This document shows, one piece after another, positions 17,947 to 26,042 of a stretch of 64,000 bases of DNA. This stretch comes from Bradyrhizobium diazoefficiens (GTDB lineage: Bacteria > Pseudomonadota > Alphaproteobacteria > Rhizobiales > Xanthobacteraceae): the NCBI RefSeq assembly GCF_016616885.1, contig NZ_CP067102.1:2012501-2076500 (forward strand), in the 5' to 3' direction. The translations under genes were made by a program, and so were the position numbers. Under the pieces are notes generated by a model. The model had not been told where the DNA came from and did not search any database. It was given only the letters and a program-made list of their open reading frames with translations. Every line of letters begins with the position of its first letter. Within the stretch, counting starts at the first letter, position 1.

Positions 17947-18099
17947 ATGTTTCTCTTCATCAAGGAACTCTGGGCTTTCATGCGTGTTCGCAAAAAGATG
18001 TGGCTCGCCCCCCCAATTCTTCTCATGGTGCTCATAGCCGCTCTGCTAGTTCTGGCGCAAGGCTCTGTCATGGCGCCATTCGTTTACACGCTGTTCTGA
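17947..18099 (+). CDS. DUF5989/SxtK-like 50-residue membrane peptide
   Basis: This small gene encodes an amphipathic start, MFLFIKELWAFMRVRKKMWL, then one membrane helix of about 20 residues rich in Leu/Ala/Val, and ends AQGSVMAPFVYTLF. The pattern 'ELWAF-R-RKK-W' plus 'LAQGS-APF-YTLF' is the hallmark of the DUF5989 family, which nearly always sits beside carbamoyltransferases; SxtK of the saxitoxin cluster is of similar size and position. The gene ends 3 bp before the carbamoyltransferase GTG. Function is unknown. Confidence 0.85.
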   Translation: MFLFIKELWAFMRVRKKMWLAPPILLMVLIAALLVLAQGSVMAPFVYTLF

Positions 18100-18102
18100 C
18101 CA

Positions 18103-19938
18103 GTGAATATCCTGGGTATCTCAGCTTACTACCACGACTCAGCCGCTTGTCTCGTCTCAGACGGCCAACTGGTAGCTGCCGCGCAGGAAGAGCGCTTTAC
18201 GCGGAAAAAACACGATCCAGGCTTTCCTGCCTGTGCGGCTCGTTACTGTCTCGGCGCTGCAAGGCTATGTCCAGCCGACGTCGACTATGTAGTCTTCTAC
18301 GACAAACCCTTTAGTAAATTCGAGCGGATATTTGAAACCTATCTAGCTTTCGCGCCGAAGGGATTTAAGAGTTTCGCAACGTCGATGCCGGTTTGGCTGA
18401 GGGACAAGCTGTTTCAAAGAACGTTGATTGCCGAGGCCCTGAACGAGCACCTCGGGAGTGATGTTGATTGGTCGAGGCGACTCCGCTTTTCAGAGCACCA
18501 TCTCAGTCACGCGGCGTCGGCGTTCTTCCCGTCGCCATTCCACGAAGCCGCAGTGTTAACGATGGATGGTGTCGGAGAATGGACGACAACCTCGCTTGCG
18601 ATCGGTAAGGGAAAGGAACTATCAGTCTACAAGGAGATTCACTTTCCGCATTCGCTTGGCTTGTTGTACTCAGCGTTCACTTACTACATCGGTTTCAAGG
18701 TGAACTCCGGTGAGTACAAGGTAATGGGACTGGCGCCCTACGGCGAGCCAAAGTATGTGCATCTAATAAAGAAGCACCTGATCAACATCAAGGAGGATGG
18801 GTCATTCCACCTGGACATGAGCTTCTTTGACTATTGTACCGGACTAACAATGACCAATGGTCGCTTCGAGACGCTATTTGGTGGTCCGGCCAGACGCCCG
18901 GAAAGTGGGTTGACGCAGAGGGAGATGGACCTAGCGGCCTCCATTCAGGCCGTTACCGAGGAGGTCATCCTACGGCTTGCAAAAGAAATCCGGACTACAA
19001 CCGGCCAGAGAAATCTCTGCCTCGCAGGAGGAGTGGCGCTCAATTGTGTTGCGAACGGAAAGCTCATGCGGGAAAAACTCTTCGACAACATCTGGATTCA
19101 GCCGGCTTCTGGCGACGCCGGCGGCGCAGTGGGCGCAGCACTGGCTGCCTACCATCTCATGCTTGAAAAGCCCAGGAGCGTCCATGCGGGCGACAGCATG
19201 AACGGCGCGTACCTCGGACCGGAGTTCAGTCAGCGCGAAATCGAAGAGCGTCTAGGAAAAGCCGGCGCGGTATTCACGGCGGAAAACGATGAAGCACTGA
19301 TCGACAGTGTCGCACATGCTCTGGTCGACGGTAAGGCGGTTGGGTGGATGCAGGGTCGGATGGAGTTCGGCCCGCGAGCGCTCGGCGGACGTTCCATCAT
19401 TGCTGATCCCCGCTCAGCGACTGTCCAGAAGCAGCTAAATCTGAAGGTGAAGTATCGCGAGTCTTTCCGCCCATTTGCGCCGAGTGTTTTGCGAGAGGAC
19501 GTGTCGCAATGGTTTCAGCTTCATTCCGACAGCCCCTATATGCTCCTTGTGGCCGACGTGCTGAGCACGAAGCAGTTGCCGATGTCAGAAAAGCAAAGGC
19601 AGCTCTTCGGTATCGACAAATTGAATGTCGTGCGCTCGGAAATTCCGGCCGTCACACACGTGGACTACTCCGCGCGCGTGCAGACTGTGCACAACACGAC
19701 CAATCCGCGGTTTCACAGATTGATATCGAAGTTCAAGGAGCTAACCGGATGCCCTGTTCTCGTGAACACCTCATTCAACGTGCGAGGAGAACCGATCGTT
19801 TGCACTCCAGAGGATGCGTTCCGTTGTTTCATGGGAACGGAAATCGAAGTGCTGGCCGTCGGCAATTCGCTCTTACGGAAGGAAGACCAGAGCAGAACGT
19901 TGATGAAGAACTATCGTCGTTGCTATGAACTCGATTAG
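18103..19938 (+). CDS. O-carbamoyltransferase of the TobZ/NodU/SxtI family
   Basis: This 611-residue enzyme of the carbamoyltransferase family makes carbamoyl-adenylate from carbamoyl phosphate and ATP, and transfers the carbamoyl group to a hydroxyl. The N-terminal Kae1-like half begins NILGISAYYHDSAACLV and has EHHLSHAASAFF (metal-binding His residues) and SGEYKVMGLAPYG. The middle has LAGGVALNC. The C-terminal half has MEFGPRALGGRSI and PVLVNTSFNVRGEP. Start is a GTG 3 bp after the small upstream gene. The acceptor is unknown: companions (SxtJ/SxtK-like, two SGNH hydrolases) point to a saxitoxin-like accessory set or a modified glycan, rather than a classical Nod-factor NodU, since no nod genes are nearby. 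Confidence 0.92.
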   Translation: MNILGISAYYHDSAACLVSDGQLVAAAQEERFTRKKHDPGFPACAARYCLGAARLCPADVDYVVFYDKPFSKFERIFETYLAFAPKGFKSFATSMPVWLRDKLFQRTLIAEALNEHLGSDVDWSRRLRFSEHHLSHAASAFFPSPFHEAAVLTMDGVGEWTTTSLAIGKGKELSVYKEIHFPHSLGLLYSAFTYYIGFKVNSGEYKVMGLAPYGEPKYVHLIKKHLINIKEDGSFHLDMSFFDYCTGLTMTNGRFETLFGGPARRPESGLTQREMDLAASIQAVTEEVILRLAKEIRTTTGQRNLCLAGGVALNCVANGKLMREKLFDNIWIQPASGDAGGAVGAALAAYHLMLEKPRSVHAGDSMNGAYLGPEFSQREIEERLGKAGAVFTAENDEALIDSVAHALVDGKAVGWMQGRMEFGPRALGGRSIIADPRSATVQKQLNLKVKYRESFRPFAPSVLREDVSQWFQLHSDSPYMLLVADVLSTKQLPMSEKQRQLFGIDKLNVVRSEIPAVTHVDYSARVQTVHNTTNPRFHRLISKFKELTGCPVLVNTSFNVRGEPIVCTPEDAFRCFMGTEIEVLAVGNSLLRKEDQSRTLMKNYRRCYELD

Positions 19939-20033
19939 AACGCGAGGCGTTCAAGCTGTGCGCCTGGCAGCCGTCGTGATTTCTATCTCCTGTACGAACG
20001 ATTTTGGCGCGCATTTCGAAGAAAGCCATCCGC

Positions 20034-21041
20034 ATGGATGTCAAAACAAAAAACGCAATCTTCGGAATGCTTTCAATCGCTACTAGCCTGATTACGGCTG
20101 CCGCCCTACTGGAATTCTATGTGCGTTTAACGCAGGCAGACGGCACTAATTTTGACATCGAAATGTGGCGTTACGCCAAAGACCTGAAAGTGGTTAGTGA
20201 CATACCCGGTGCAGGGCACGAACATACCCCTGGAAAGGGTGGTGTTTACATGGGGGTGCCAGTCACAATCAACTCAGCAGGTTGGCGCGATCGCGAACAT
20301 TCCGTGGAGAAAGAGAATGGCACAGTCCGAATCATGATGCTGGGCGACTCCTTGACGTTTGGATGGGGCGCAAGACCTGAAGACGTCACATCATACCGAT
20401 TGGAAAGATTGCTGAACGCGAAGGAAAAGAAATTCGAGGTCATAAATGCTGGGATTGGAAATGCCAACACAGCTATGGAAGCGACGTACTTCATGAAAAA
20501 GGCTTACGTATACAAGCCTGACATCGTCGTACTGAACTATTTTATCAATGACGCAGAGCCAACACCGCGAAGGACGGAGAATGTCCTTCTAGAGCACTTC
20601 TATTCAGCAGTATTCATCGCGGGTCGTTTCGATGCCCTTCTGCGAACATACTTCGGCAAGGCTGATTGGCAGCACTATTACCGCGGTCTCTACCAAGAGA
20701 ATGAACCCGGCTGGTTGGTTGCACAGGCTGCCTTGAAAGAACTTGCGAGCTATTGCAAGGCGCGAAACATCAAGCTCATTGTAGTTAACTACCCGGAACT
20801 GCACGAGCTGTCCCCATATCCATTTCAGGACATAACGAGTCTCGTTGCCTCCAAGGTGAAAGCGCTCAGTATACCATTTCTGGACCTTCTTCCGGCTGTG
20901 GAAAATCAAGCCCCACGGTCCCTCTGGGTCACGAACACAGACTCCCACCCAAACGGTAAAGCGGCCGGACTCTACGCCGACTCAATTATGAGAGTCCTTG
21001 TGGCCCAAATTCCCGAAGACTTTCGAGGGTCTGCAAATTGA
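20034..21041 (+). CDS. SGNH/GDSL hydrolase, membrane anchored, SxtL-like position
   Basis: This 335-residue protein has an N-terminal hydrophobic segment (about residues 9-27) and then a periplasmic SGNH hydrolase domain. The nucleophile motif is MLGDSLTFGWG (Ser106), the Asn block is near IGNANTAME, and the Asp-His pair is in TDSHPNGKAAG. Enzymes of this family cleave or transfer acyl or other esters. The ATG at 20034 is preferred to a TTG at 20004. A GDSL enzyme (SxtL) likewise follows the carbamoyltransferase set in saxitoxin clusters. A role in trimming or acylating the carbamoylated product is an inference. Confidence 0.85.
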   Translation: MDVKTKNAIFGMLSIATSLITAAALLEFYVRLTQADGTNFDIEMWRYAKDLKVVSDIPGAGHEHTPGKGGVYMGVPVTINSAGWRDREHSVEKENGTVRIMMLGDSLTFGWGARPEDVTSYRLERLLNAKEKKFEVINAGIGNANTAMEATYFMKKAYVYKPDIVVLNYFINDAEPTPRRTENVLLEHFYSAVFIAGRFDALLRTYFGKADWQHYYRGLYQENEPGWLVAQAALKELASYCKARNIKLIVVNYPELHELSPYPFQDITSLVASKVKALSIPFLDLLPAVENQAPRSLWVTNTDSHPNGKAAGLYADSIMRVLVAQIPEDFRGSAN

Positions 21042-22249
21042 AGGAATCCTCTTCCACGGAAAACCGTGTGGAAGCAGATGCGCTGCTGAAAACGGCCGCT
21101 GTGAGGACGAGGGTCGTTCGCTTGACGGCCCTATTGAACGAGATATGGGCAATCCTTGGTGTCGCTCTCCTTTTGCTGACGACTCTGGAAGTATCGCTGA
21201 CATCCTACTACGAGAGAGCTGACAAGAGAGAGCGTCAAAGCGCCGCCAAGGCTGCAGCCAATTCTGGCGTATATGCAAATCCCTACCTGGCGGAAGAATA
21301 CTTCAAAGAACTCACCGATGCCAAGGCGCGGGTGTGGGCTTCATATACGCAATCACAACAAACGGACTATGCGGGCAAATTCATTAACGTACACCAAGGC
21401 ACCAGAAGAACGTGGCACTCCGAGGCAATTAAGGATGATAAGCGTACCAGGTTGAAAATATTCTTTTTTGGCGGGTCGACTTTGTGGGGGCTTGGATCTG
21501 GGGACGACTTCACCATTCCCTCCCTTGTCGCCAAAATGTTAGCCGAAAATGGAATCAGCGCCGACGTCACAAATTATGCAGTCATTGGGGATGTAACGAC
21601 CCAAAGCTTGATTCGCCTCGTTCTCGAATTGAGAAAGCGGAATGTTCCTGATTTGGTGGTCTTTTACGGCGGATCGGTTGAGGCTTTCTCCGCTTGTTAT
21701 GAAGGAGAACCGGGCGTTCCGCTTGGCAACTCAAACCTCGAAAAAAGGCCTCCAAAAAAGGAGGCAAAAGCGCGCATAAGTATAAGATTAGAAAACTTCG
21801 CGCTGATAAGACTGCTCACCGGCAAACCACAGCTCGCTGGGTGCTCGAAAAAATTGGACGTGTTGTCTGACGGAGCTCTAGATGTCTATCTAGGGAATGT
21901 TCGGTTTATAGAGGCTATTTCAAGGAGCTTATCCTTTAAAACATTATTCTACCTTGAGCCTCAGCTGTCTGATAAAACACACAGGACAAAATATGAAGAG
22001 GATCAGCTTTTAAAATCAGAGAAACGGCTTCCAGGAAAAAACGATCTTTACTCTCTGATGAGAAGCAAGTTGGTCAAGAGAGAAGATGAGAGTTTGGAGC
22101 AAAACCTGTTTCATGACTTGCGTACTATCTTTGCCGATGTTGCCAGCCCAATTTACATGGACGGCGGGCATTATGGCGAGGATGGAAATGATCGGATATC
22201 TCGGAGAATTACAGCCGATATATTGGCACTATATGCTCCCGTGAAGTGA
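21038..22249 (+). CDS. Second SGNH-hydrolase-like protein, membrane anchored
   Basis: This 403-residue protein starts with TTG in a TTGA overlap with the previous stop codon, so it is translationally coupled. One transmembrane helix (about residues 36-53, AILGVALLLLTTLEVSL) anchors it. The SGNH core is seen as FFFGGSTLWG (nucleophile Ser) and a C-terminal MDGGHYGEDGN (Asp-His). The 3' half is visibly richer in A+T and in Lys codons than neighbouring genes, suggesting separate acquisition. Substrate unknown. Confidence 0.78.
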   Translation: MKESSSTENRVEADALLKTAAVRTRVVRLTALLNEIWAILGVALLLLTTLEVSLTSYYERADKRERQSAAKAAANSGVYANPYLAEEYFKELTDAKARVWASYTQSQQTDYAGKFINVHQGTRRTWHSEAIKDDKRTRLKIFFFGGSTLWGLGSGDDFTIPSLVAKMLAENGISADVTNYAVIGDVTTQSLIRLVLELRKRNVPDLVVFYGGSVEAFSACYEGEPGVPLGNSNLEKRPPKKEAKARISIRLENFALIRLLTGKPQLAGCSKKLDVLSDGALDVYLGNVRFIEAISRSLSFKTLFYLEPQLSDKTHRTKYEEDQLLKSEKRLPGKNDLYSLMRSKLVKREDESLEQNLFHDLRTIFADVASPIYMDGGHYGEDGNDRISRRITADILALYAPVK

Positions 22250-22562
22250 ACAACAGAGCTGGTCCCCGTTGTCTGAACAGAGTTTTCAGCGCACCGCTCG
22301 GCGCTCATGGCCAAGAACAGCCGCCGGCACCACGGCATCCACCACCGCCGCCACACCCTGTACGTCTTCTTCAATAACCGCCTGCTGCTTCTCGCAACAG
22401 ACGTCGCCAGCTGAACAACTGGTGCGGCGACAATCCATGTCGTCGCGCTACCGAACAGACCGAGTTGCCGCTCGCTACGATGACGACCAACTGGTTGTCT
22501 GGCCGCTCGCGTCGAGATGATCTTGGCGGATTTCGAACAACGCCAAGATCGCTATAGGGATG
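22250..22562. other. Spacer between SGNH gene and hipA
   Basis: This 313-bp stretch lies between convergent genes. One His/Ala/Thr/Ser-rich open frame has no recognisable product. No clear terminator stem was found. Confidence 0.4.
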
Positions 22563-23870
22563 TCAGGCCTCGGCGATGAGGCTGGTGCGATGAAGGGCGG
22601 CAGTCCGTATCGAGCTTGTTAGTTGCTCGGGAAAGTCCCTAGGAAGGGCTTTGAGCACATCGTTAAACGCTGTTTCGAACGTTTCTGCGAGATCCTTGAA
22701 GATGGAGCGTACGACGGCAAGCCCGACGCCGGAAATCTCGGCCGTCTGTATGAAATGCCGAGGTAGGATTTCATTCACGGTGTAGTGTCGGCTCTTGCCG
22801 ACCGACATCGCAAGCTTAAGTACCTTGGGTTGAATTTGCTTTGCGTCAAGACTGGGTTGTGCACTGAGCACATCATAAAGTGGTGTCAGACGAAAGCGGC
22901 CTCCGGGGCCGAGAAAGACGCTGAAATTCTTGGCGTGACCGTCAGTTGCTCCAATCAGCCAGAACACGATGCTCGCACGGAGCAACATCGTGAGATCTTG
23001 AGTTGGTGCATCGCTTCCTTTCAGCAGCTCCAGAATGTCCTTTAGTCCGGGCCCGCCATCCGACTGATATTTTCTGGTCGGCGGGACCGACAACGCTTGG
23101 CAGCAATCCTCCTGGGGCAGGCGCAGTAATCGCTTGTCGCTTGTCCAGCGGCGATCAAAACGCTCGACAACGAGCGTCCGGCGGCCTCCAGACTTAGTCA
23201 TCTCGACGTTCGCTGCCGGGATACCAAGAGCTGAAATGAGTTTGAGGCAGAAGAATTCGTTCTCGACGCTGTTTGAGAGATCGATGCCGTTCGGCAAGCG
23301 GCCCATTTGCGGCTTCAGGATATGGGTGGTGGCGGTGGTCCCCACCGGTTTGTACCATTTGCCGTCCTGGCGCAGCAAAGCGGTCTTTTCCTGCGCACCG
23401 GCGATGGAGATTCGAAAATCTTCGTCCTCATCGAGACCGAGCGGAGCCGTCGCCAGATTTTGAATGATATGCGCGACTTCATCGTCACTGATGAGCTTGC
23501 CTTCGATCTTGCCCGCCGGCCCCGGATCGATGCCTTCCGGTAGAAATTGGAGTGCCCCGACGCAGTCATGTCCGAGAGCCGAGAGCATGCTGTAGGCGTC
23601 CGTACCGGTCGCGCCGACACGTTCGGCGACGCGCCTGCGTATCTGTTCGCTGTCCGGCAGCAGATTGTCGAACACGTTGATGACCGGAGCACCGATATAG
23701 CGGTCCTCGCGAAGGGGGAGGGAGAGCGAGATCGGGAAGGTCGACTGCCATGAGAGCCATTGCGCGTCGTAGCGAAAATCAATGGCGCCGCTGGACTCGC
23801 GCTTGAGTACGCCGACCAGGCGGCCATTTACGAACACGTTTAACGGAGCGTTGGCTTTCGGACGGGGCAT
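22563..23870 (-). CDS. hipA: HipA-family serine/threonine kinase toxin
   Basis: This 435-residue kinase of the HipA type phosphorylates a translation component (glutamyl-tRNA synthetase in E. coli) and causes growth arrest. The N-terminal HipA domain has VFVNGRLVGVL and FDNLLPDS. The kinase part has the ATP loop SIAGAQEKTALL, HILKPQ (lysine), VERFDRR, the catalytic TDGHAKNFS and the metal-binding LTPLYDVLSA. All key residues are present, so it is probably functional. The ATG overlaps the hipB stop by 1 bp. Regulation is expected through HipB binding to the palindromes upstream of hipB. Confidence 0.93.
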   Translation of the reverse strand: MPRPKANAPLNVFVNGRLVGVLKRESSGAIDFRYDAQWLSWQSTFPISLSLPLREDRYIGAPVINVFDNLLPDSEQIRRRVAERVGATGTDAYSMLSALGHDCVGALQFLPEGIDPGPAGKIEGKLISDDEVAHIIQNLATAPLGLDEDEDFRISIAGAQEKTALLRQDGKWYKPVGTTATTHILKPQMGRLPNGIDLSNSVENEFFCLKLISALGIPAANVEMTKSGGRRTLVVERFDRRWTSDKRLLRLPQEDCCQALSVPPTRKYQSDGGPGLKDILELLKGSDAPTQDLTMLLRASIVFWLIGATDGHAKNFSVFLGPGGRFRLTPLYDVLSAQPSLDAKQIQPKVLKLAMSVGKSRHYTVNEILPRHFIQTAEISGVGLAVVRSIFKDLAETFETAFNDVLKALPRDFPEQLTSSIRTAALHRTSLIAEA

Positions 23871-24124
23871 TAGAATGCGCTCTCGATATCGGCCGCACTC
23901 GCTTTACTTCGCGGGCGAACCACCAATTCCAAGTCAAGGGCAGCCAGCGCTTCCATGAGGGTGTGGAGTTGAATGGCGGGTGCACCCGCCTCAAGTCGGG
24001 AGACGGTTCCCTGACGCAGATGGATGTTTTTTCCGAGCCCGGATTGCGTCAGTCCGGCCTGCTTGCGAGCCCTTCGCAGAATGGCTCCCAGTTGTTTTTC
24101 GGTGCGGGCGATGTGCTGCGGCAT
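23870..24124 (-). CDS. hipB: HipB-family antitoxin, Xre helix-turn-helix repressor
   Basis: This 84-residue protein neutralises HipA and represses the operon. The helix-turn-helix is in QLGAILRRARKQAGLTQSGL followed by TVSRLEAG, and the C-terminal part (MEALAALDLELVVRPR) is typical of HipB. The ATG at 24124, preceded by GAGG, is chosen; a longer frame to 24178 would start inside the operators and lacks a ribosome site. Confidence 0.9.
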   Translation of the reverse strand: MPQHIARTEKQLGAILRRARKQAGLTQSGLGKNIHLRQGTVSRLEAGAPAIQLHTLMEALAALDLELVVRPRSKASAADIESAF

Positions 24125-24142
24125 GTGAACCTCGAGCACCAA

Positions 24143-24240
24143 TATACGCGATCTCGTATACATCGGCAATATACGCAAGTGCGTATATCAAGAAAATAGA
24201 CGCGAGCGCGTATAAAGCCAAGATATACGCATTCGCGTAT
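24143..24240. promoter_or_regulatory. Four palindromic operators upstream of hipBA
   Basis: Four copies of a TATACGC-N4-GCGTATA-type palindrome lie in tandem: 24143-24160 (TATACGCGATCTCGTATA), 24169-24188 (ATATACGCAAGTGCGTATAT, perfect), 24197-24214 (TAGACGCGAGCGCGTATA) and 24223-24240 (ATATACGCATTCGCGTAT). Their centres are 27, 27 and 26 bp apart. They sit directly before hipB, as do the HipB operators of E. coli, and presumably overlap the promoter. Confidence 0.82.
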
Positions 24241-24870
24241 TTCTGCCGCTCCTTTAAATGTCCCGCTAATATTCCGGATGACCGAGCACCTTTCCCAGCC
24301 AATTCCAACCGAAACCGTCAGCAAGCTTTCGCCGTCTCATTTCATGAGAAGCTTCGGCGTGAGCCTGACTACTAGTTAAGACGCTGAAGACCGTGCCGCC
24401 TACAGCGGCCCGTCGGCATCGAAGCAATCGCGAGGCGAGAAATTCCAGGCGGTCGCGCATTCATCTGATAGCGCTCGATCCTGCCATCACTACCCGGCCA
24501 TCCAATGCCTGGCTGCCGTACGCGGCCTCGACCAAACCGACATAGGCATCATCAGGCGTTTCGCGCGAGTTGTGGCAGAACGGCTGTTCGATGAAAGCGT
24601 CATTGCGCCGGAGAATGAGCAGGAGATGACGATTTCCAACCGGTTGTTTGGCATCTCCCTTTTTGCGTCATGTTACGGGAGAAATGAGTTCGCGAACGAA
24701 CTCTGCAAGATATTTCCGAATCGCTCGGTATGCTTCCCGTAAACTTCCTTGCCAGCTGCAAATCGAATTGTTCCGTTTCTCACTGTCGCGATCTCTTCGC
24801 GCGCTGTGAATTGGGCGATTCAAATCCGTAACATCTCGGAGTTTCCCCAGTTTGCGCGCGCCGCTGCGGC
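24241..24870. other. Spacer between hipBA and the hydrogenase operon
   Basis: No recognisable gene was seen on either strand. The region should hold activator sites for hupS (HoxA, IHF or FixK type), but I could not identify one with confidence. A short palindrome, TTGCCAGCTGCAA, lies at 24749-24761. Confidence 0.4.
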
Positions 24871-24886
24871 TGGCCTGCTTCTTGCT
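24871..24886 (+). promoter_or_regulatory. Sigma-54 (-24/-12) promoter of hupS
   Basis: TGGCCTGCTTCTTGCT matches the RpoN consensus TGGCACG-N4-TTGC with exact GG-N10-GC spacing. It lies 45 bp before the hupS start. Hydrogenase structural promoters of rhizobia are known to use sigma-54 with HoxA or NifA activators. Confidence 0.72.
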
Positions 24887-24930
24887 GTCCTTGTTGCAGC
24901 GATAAGTCAAAGCCGAAGACGGGAGGGGGC

Positions 24931-26022
24931 ATGGGCGCGGCAATGGAAACATTTTACAGCGTGATCAGGCGGCAGGGCATCACGCGCCGGAGTTTTCACA
25001 AATTCTGCAGCCTGACGGCGACAAGCCTCGGGCTTGAGCCGTTGGCGGCGGGTCGCATCGCCAACGCGCTCGAAGCCAAACCGCGTGTGCCGGTGATCTG
25101 GATGCATGGTCTTGAATGCACCTGCTGCTCAGAGAGCTTCATCCGCTCCGCGCATCCGTTGGCGAAGGATGCCGTGCTGTCGATGATCTCGCTCGACTAT
25201 GACGATACCATCATGGCGGCCGCAGGCCACCAGGCGGAAGCGATCCTCGAAGAGACCCGCGCCAAACACAAGGGTCAGTACATTCTTGCCGTGGAAGGCA
25301 ATCCGCCGCTGAACGAGGGCGGCATGTTCTGCATCGACGGCGGCAAGCCCTTCGTCGAGAAACTTAAGATGATGGCCGACGACGCTATGGCGATCATTGC
25401 CTGGGGCGCATGCGCGTCCTGGGGGTGCGTGCAGGCGGCCAAACCCAATCCGACGCAGGCCACGCCCATCGACAAGGTCATTACCAACAAGCCGATCATC
25501 AAGGTGCCGGGATGCCCCCCGATCGCCGAAGTGATGACCGGCGTCCTCACCTTCATCACGGCCTTCGGCAAGCTGCCCGAGCTCGACCGTCATAGCCGGC
25601 CGAAAATGTTCTACTCACAGCGCATCCACGACAAGTGCTATCGACGATCGCATTTCGATGCCGGGCAGTTTGTCGAGGAGTGGGACGACGAGGCGGCGCG
25701 GAAGGGCTATTGCCTCTACAAGATGGGCTGCAAGGGCCCGACCACCTACAACGCCTGCTCGACCGTGCGCTGGAACGGCGGCGTGTCCTTCCCGATCCAG
25801 TCGGGCCACGGCTGCATCGGCTGCTCCGAGGACGGCTTCTGGGACAAGGGCTCGTTCTACGATCGTCTCACCAAGATCCAGGAGTTTGGCATCGAGAAGA
25901 ACGCTGACCAGATCGGCGTGGCTGCGGCCGGCGCCGTCGGTGCCGCCGTGGCGGTGCACGCGGCCGTGACCGCTGTGAAGCGGCTCGCCTCCAGGCGCGC
26001 AGACGCAAATCAAGATCGTTAG
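24931..26022 (+). CDS. hupS: Uptake [NiFe]-hydrogenase small subunit
   Basis: This 363-residue iron-sulfur subunit passes electrons from the NiFe site of HupL to the cytochrome b HupC. A Tat signal, [11 protein letters not shown], sends the folded complex to the periplasmic side. The proximal cluster motif is [10 protein letters not shown] (Cys63, 65, 66), with an extra Cys compared with the usual CTGC. A second extra Cys is in [10 protein letters not shown]. This pair marks the six-Cys proximal cluster of O2-tolerant group 1 enzymes. Medial/distal cluster motifs [10 protein letters not shown] and [13 protein letters not shown] are present. The C-terminal hydrophobic helix ([15 protein letters not shown]) is the membrane anchor. 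GGAGGGGG precedes the ATG. Confidence 0.97.
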   Translation: MGAAMETFYSVIRRQGITRRSFHKFCSLTATSLGLEPLAAGRIANALEAKPRVPVIWMHGLECTCCSESFIRSAHPLAKDAVLSMISLDYDDTIMAAAGHQAEAILEETRAKHKGQYILAVEGNPPLNEGGMFCIDGGKPFVEKLKMMADDAMAIIAWGACASWGCVQAAKPNPTQATPIDKVITNKPIIKVPGCPPIAEVMTGVLTFITAFGKLPELDRHSRPKMFYSQRIHDKCYRRSHFDAGQFVEEWDDEAARKGYCLYKMGCKGPTTYNACSTVRWNGGVSFPIQSGHGCIGCSEDGFWDKGSFYDRLTKIQEFGIEKNADQIGVAAAGAVGAAVAVHAAVTAVKRLASRRADANQDR

Positions 26023-26042
26023 TCGATTTCAGGGGATTAACG

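Noticed and set aside
18103..19938. Naming the carbamoyltransferase nodU
   Set aside because: Family membership fits, but no nod gene or nod box is nearby and the SxtJ/DUF5989 companions point to another acceptor.
24640..24670. TTGGCATCTCCCTTTTTGC-like sequence as a second sigma-54 promoter
   Set aside because: The GG to GC spacing is 13 rather than 10 bp.
24808..24822. TTGGGCGATTCAA as a FixK/FNR box
   Set aside because: It is one base too short and lacks the TTGAC/ATCAA half-sites.
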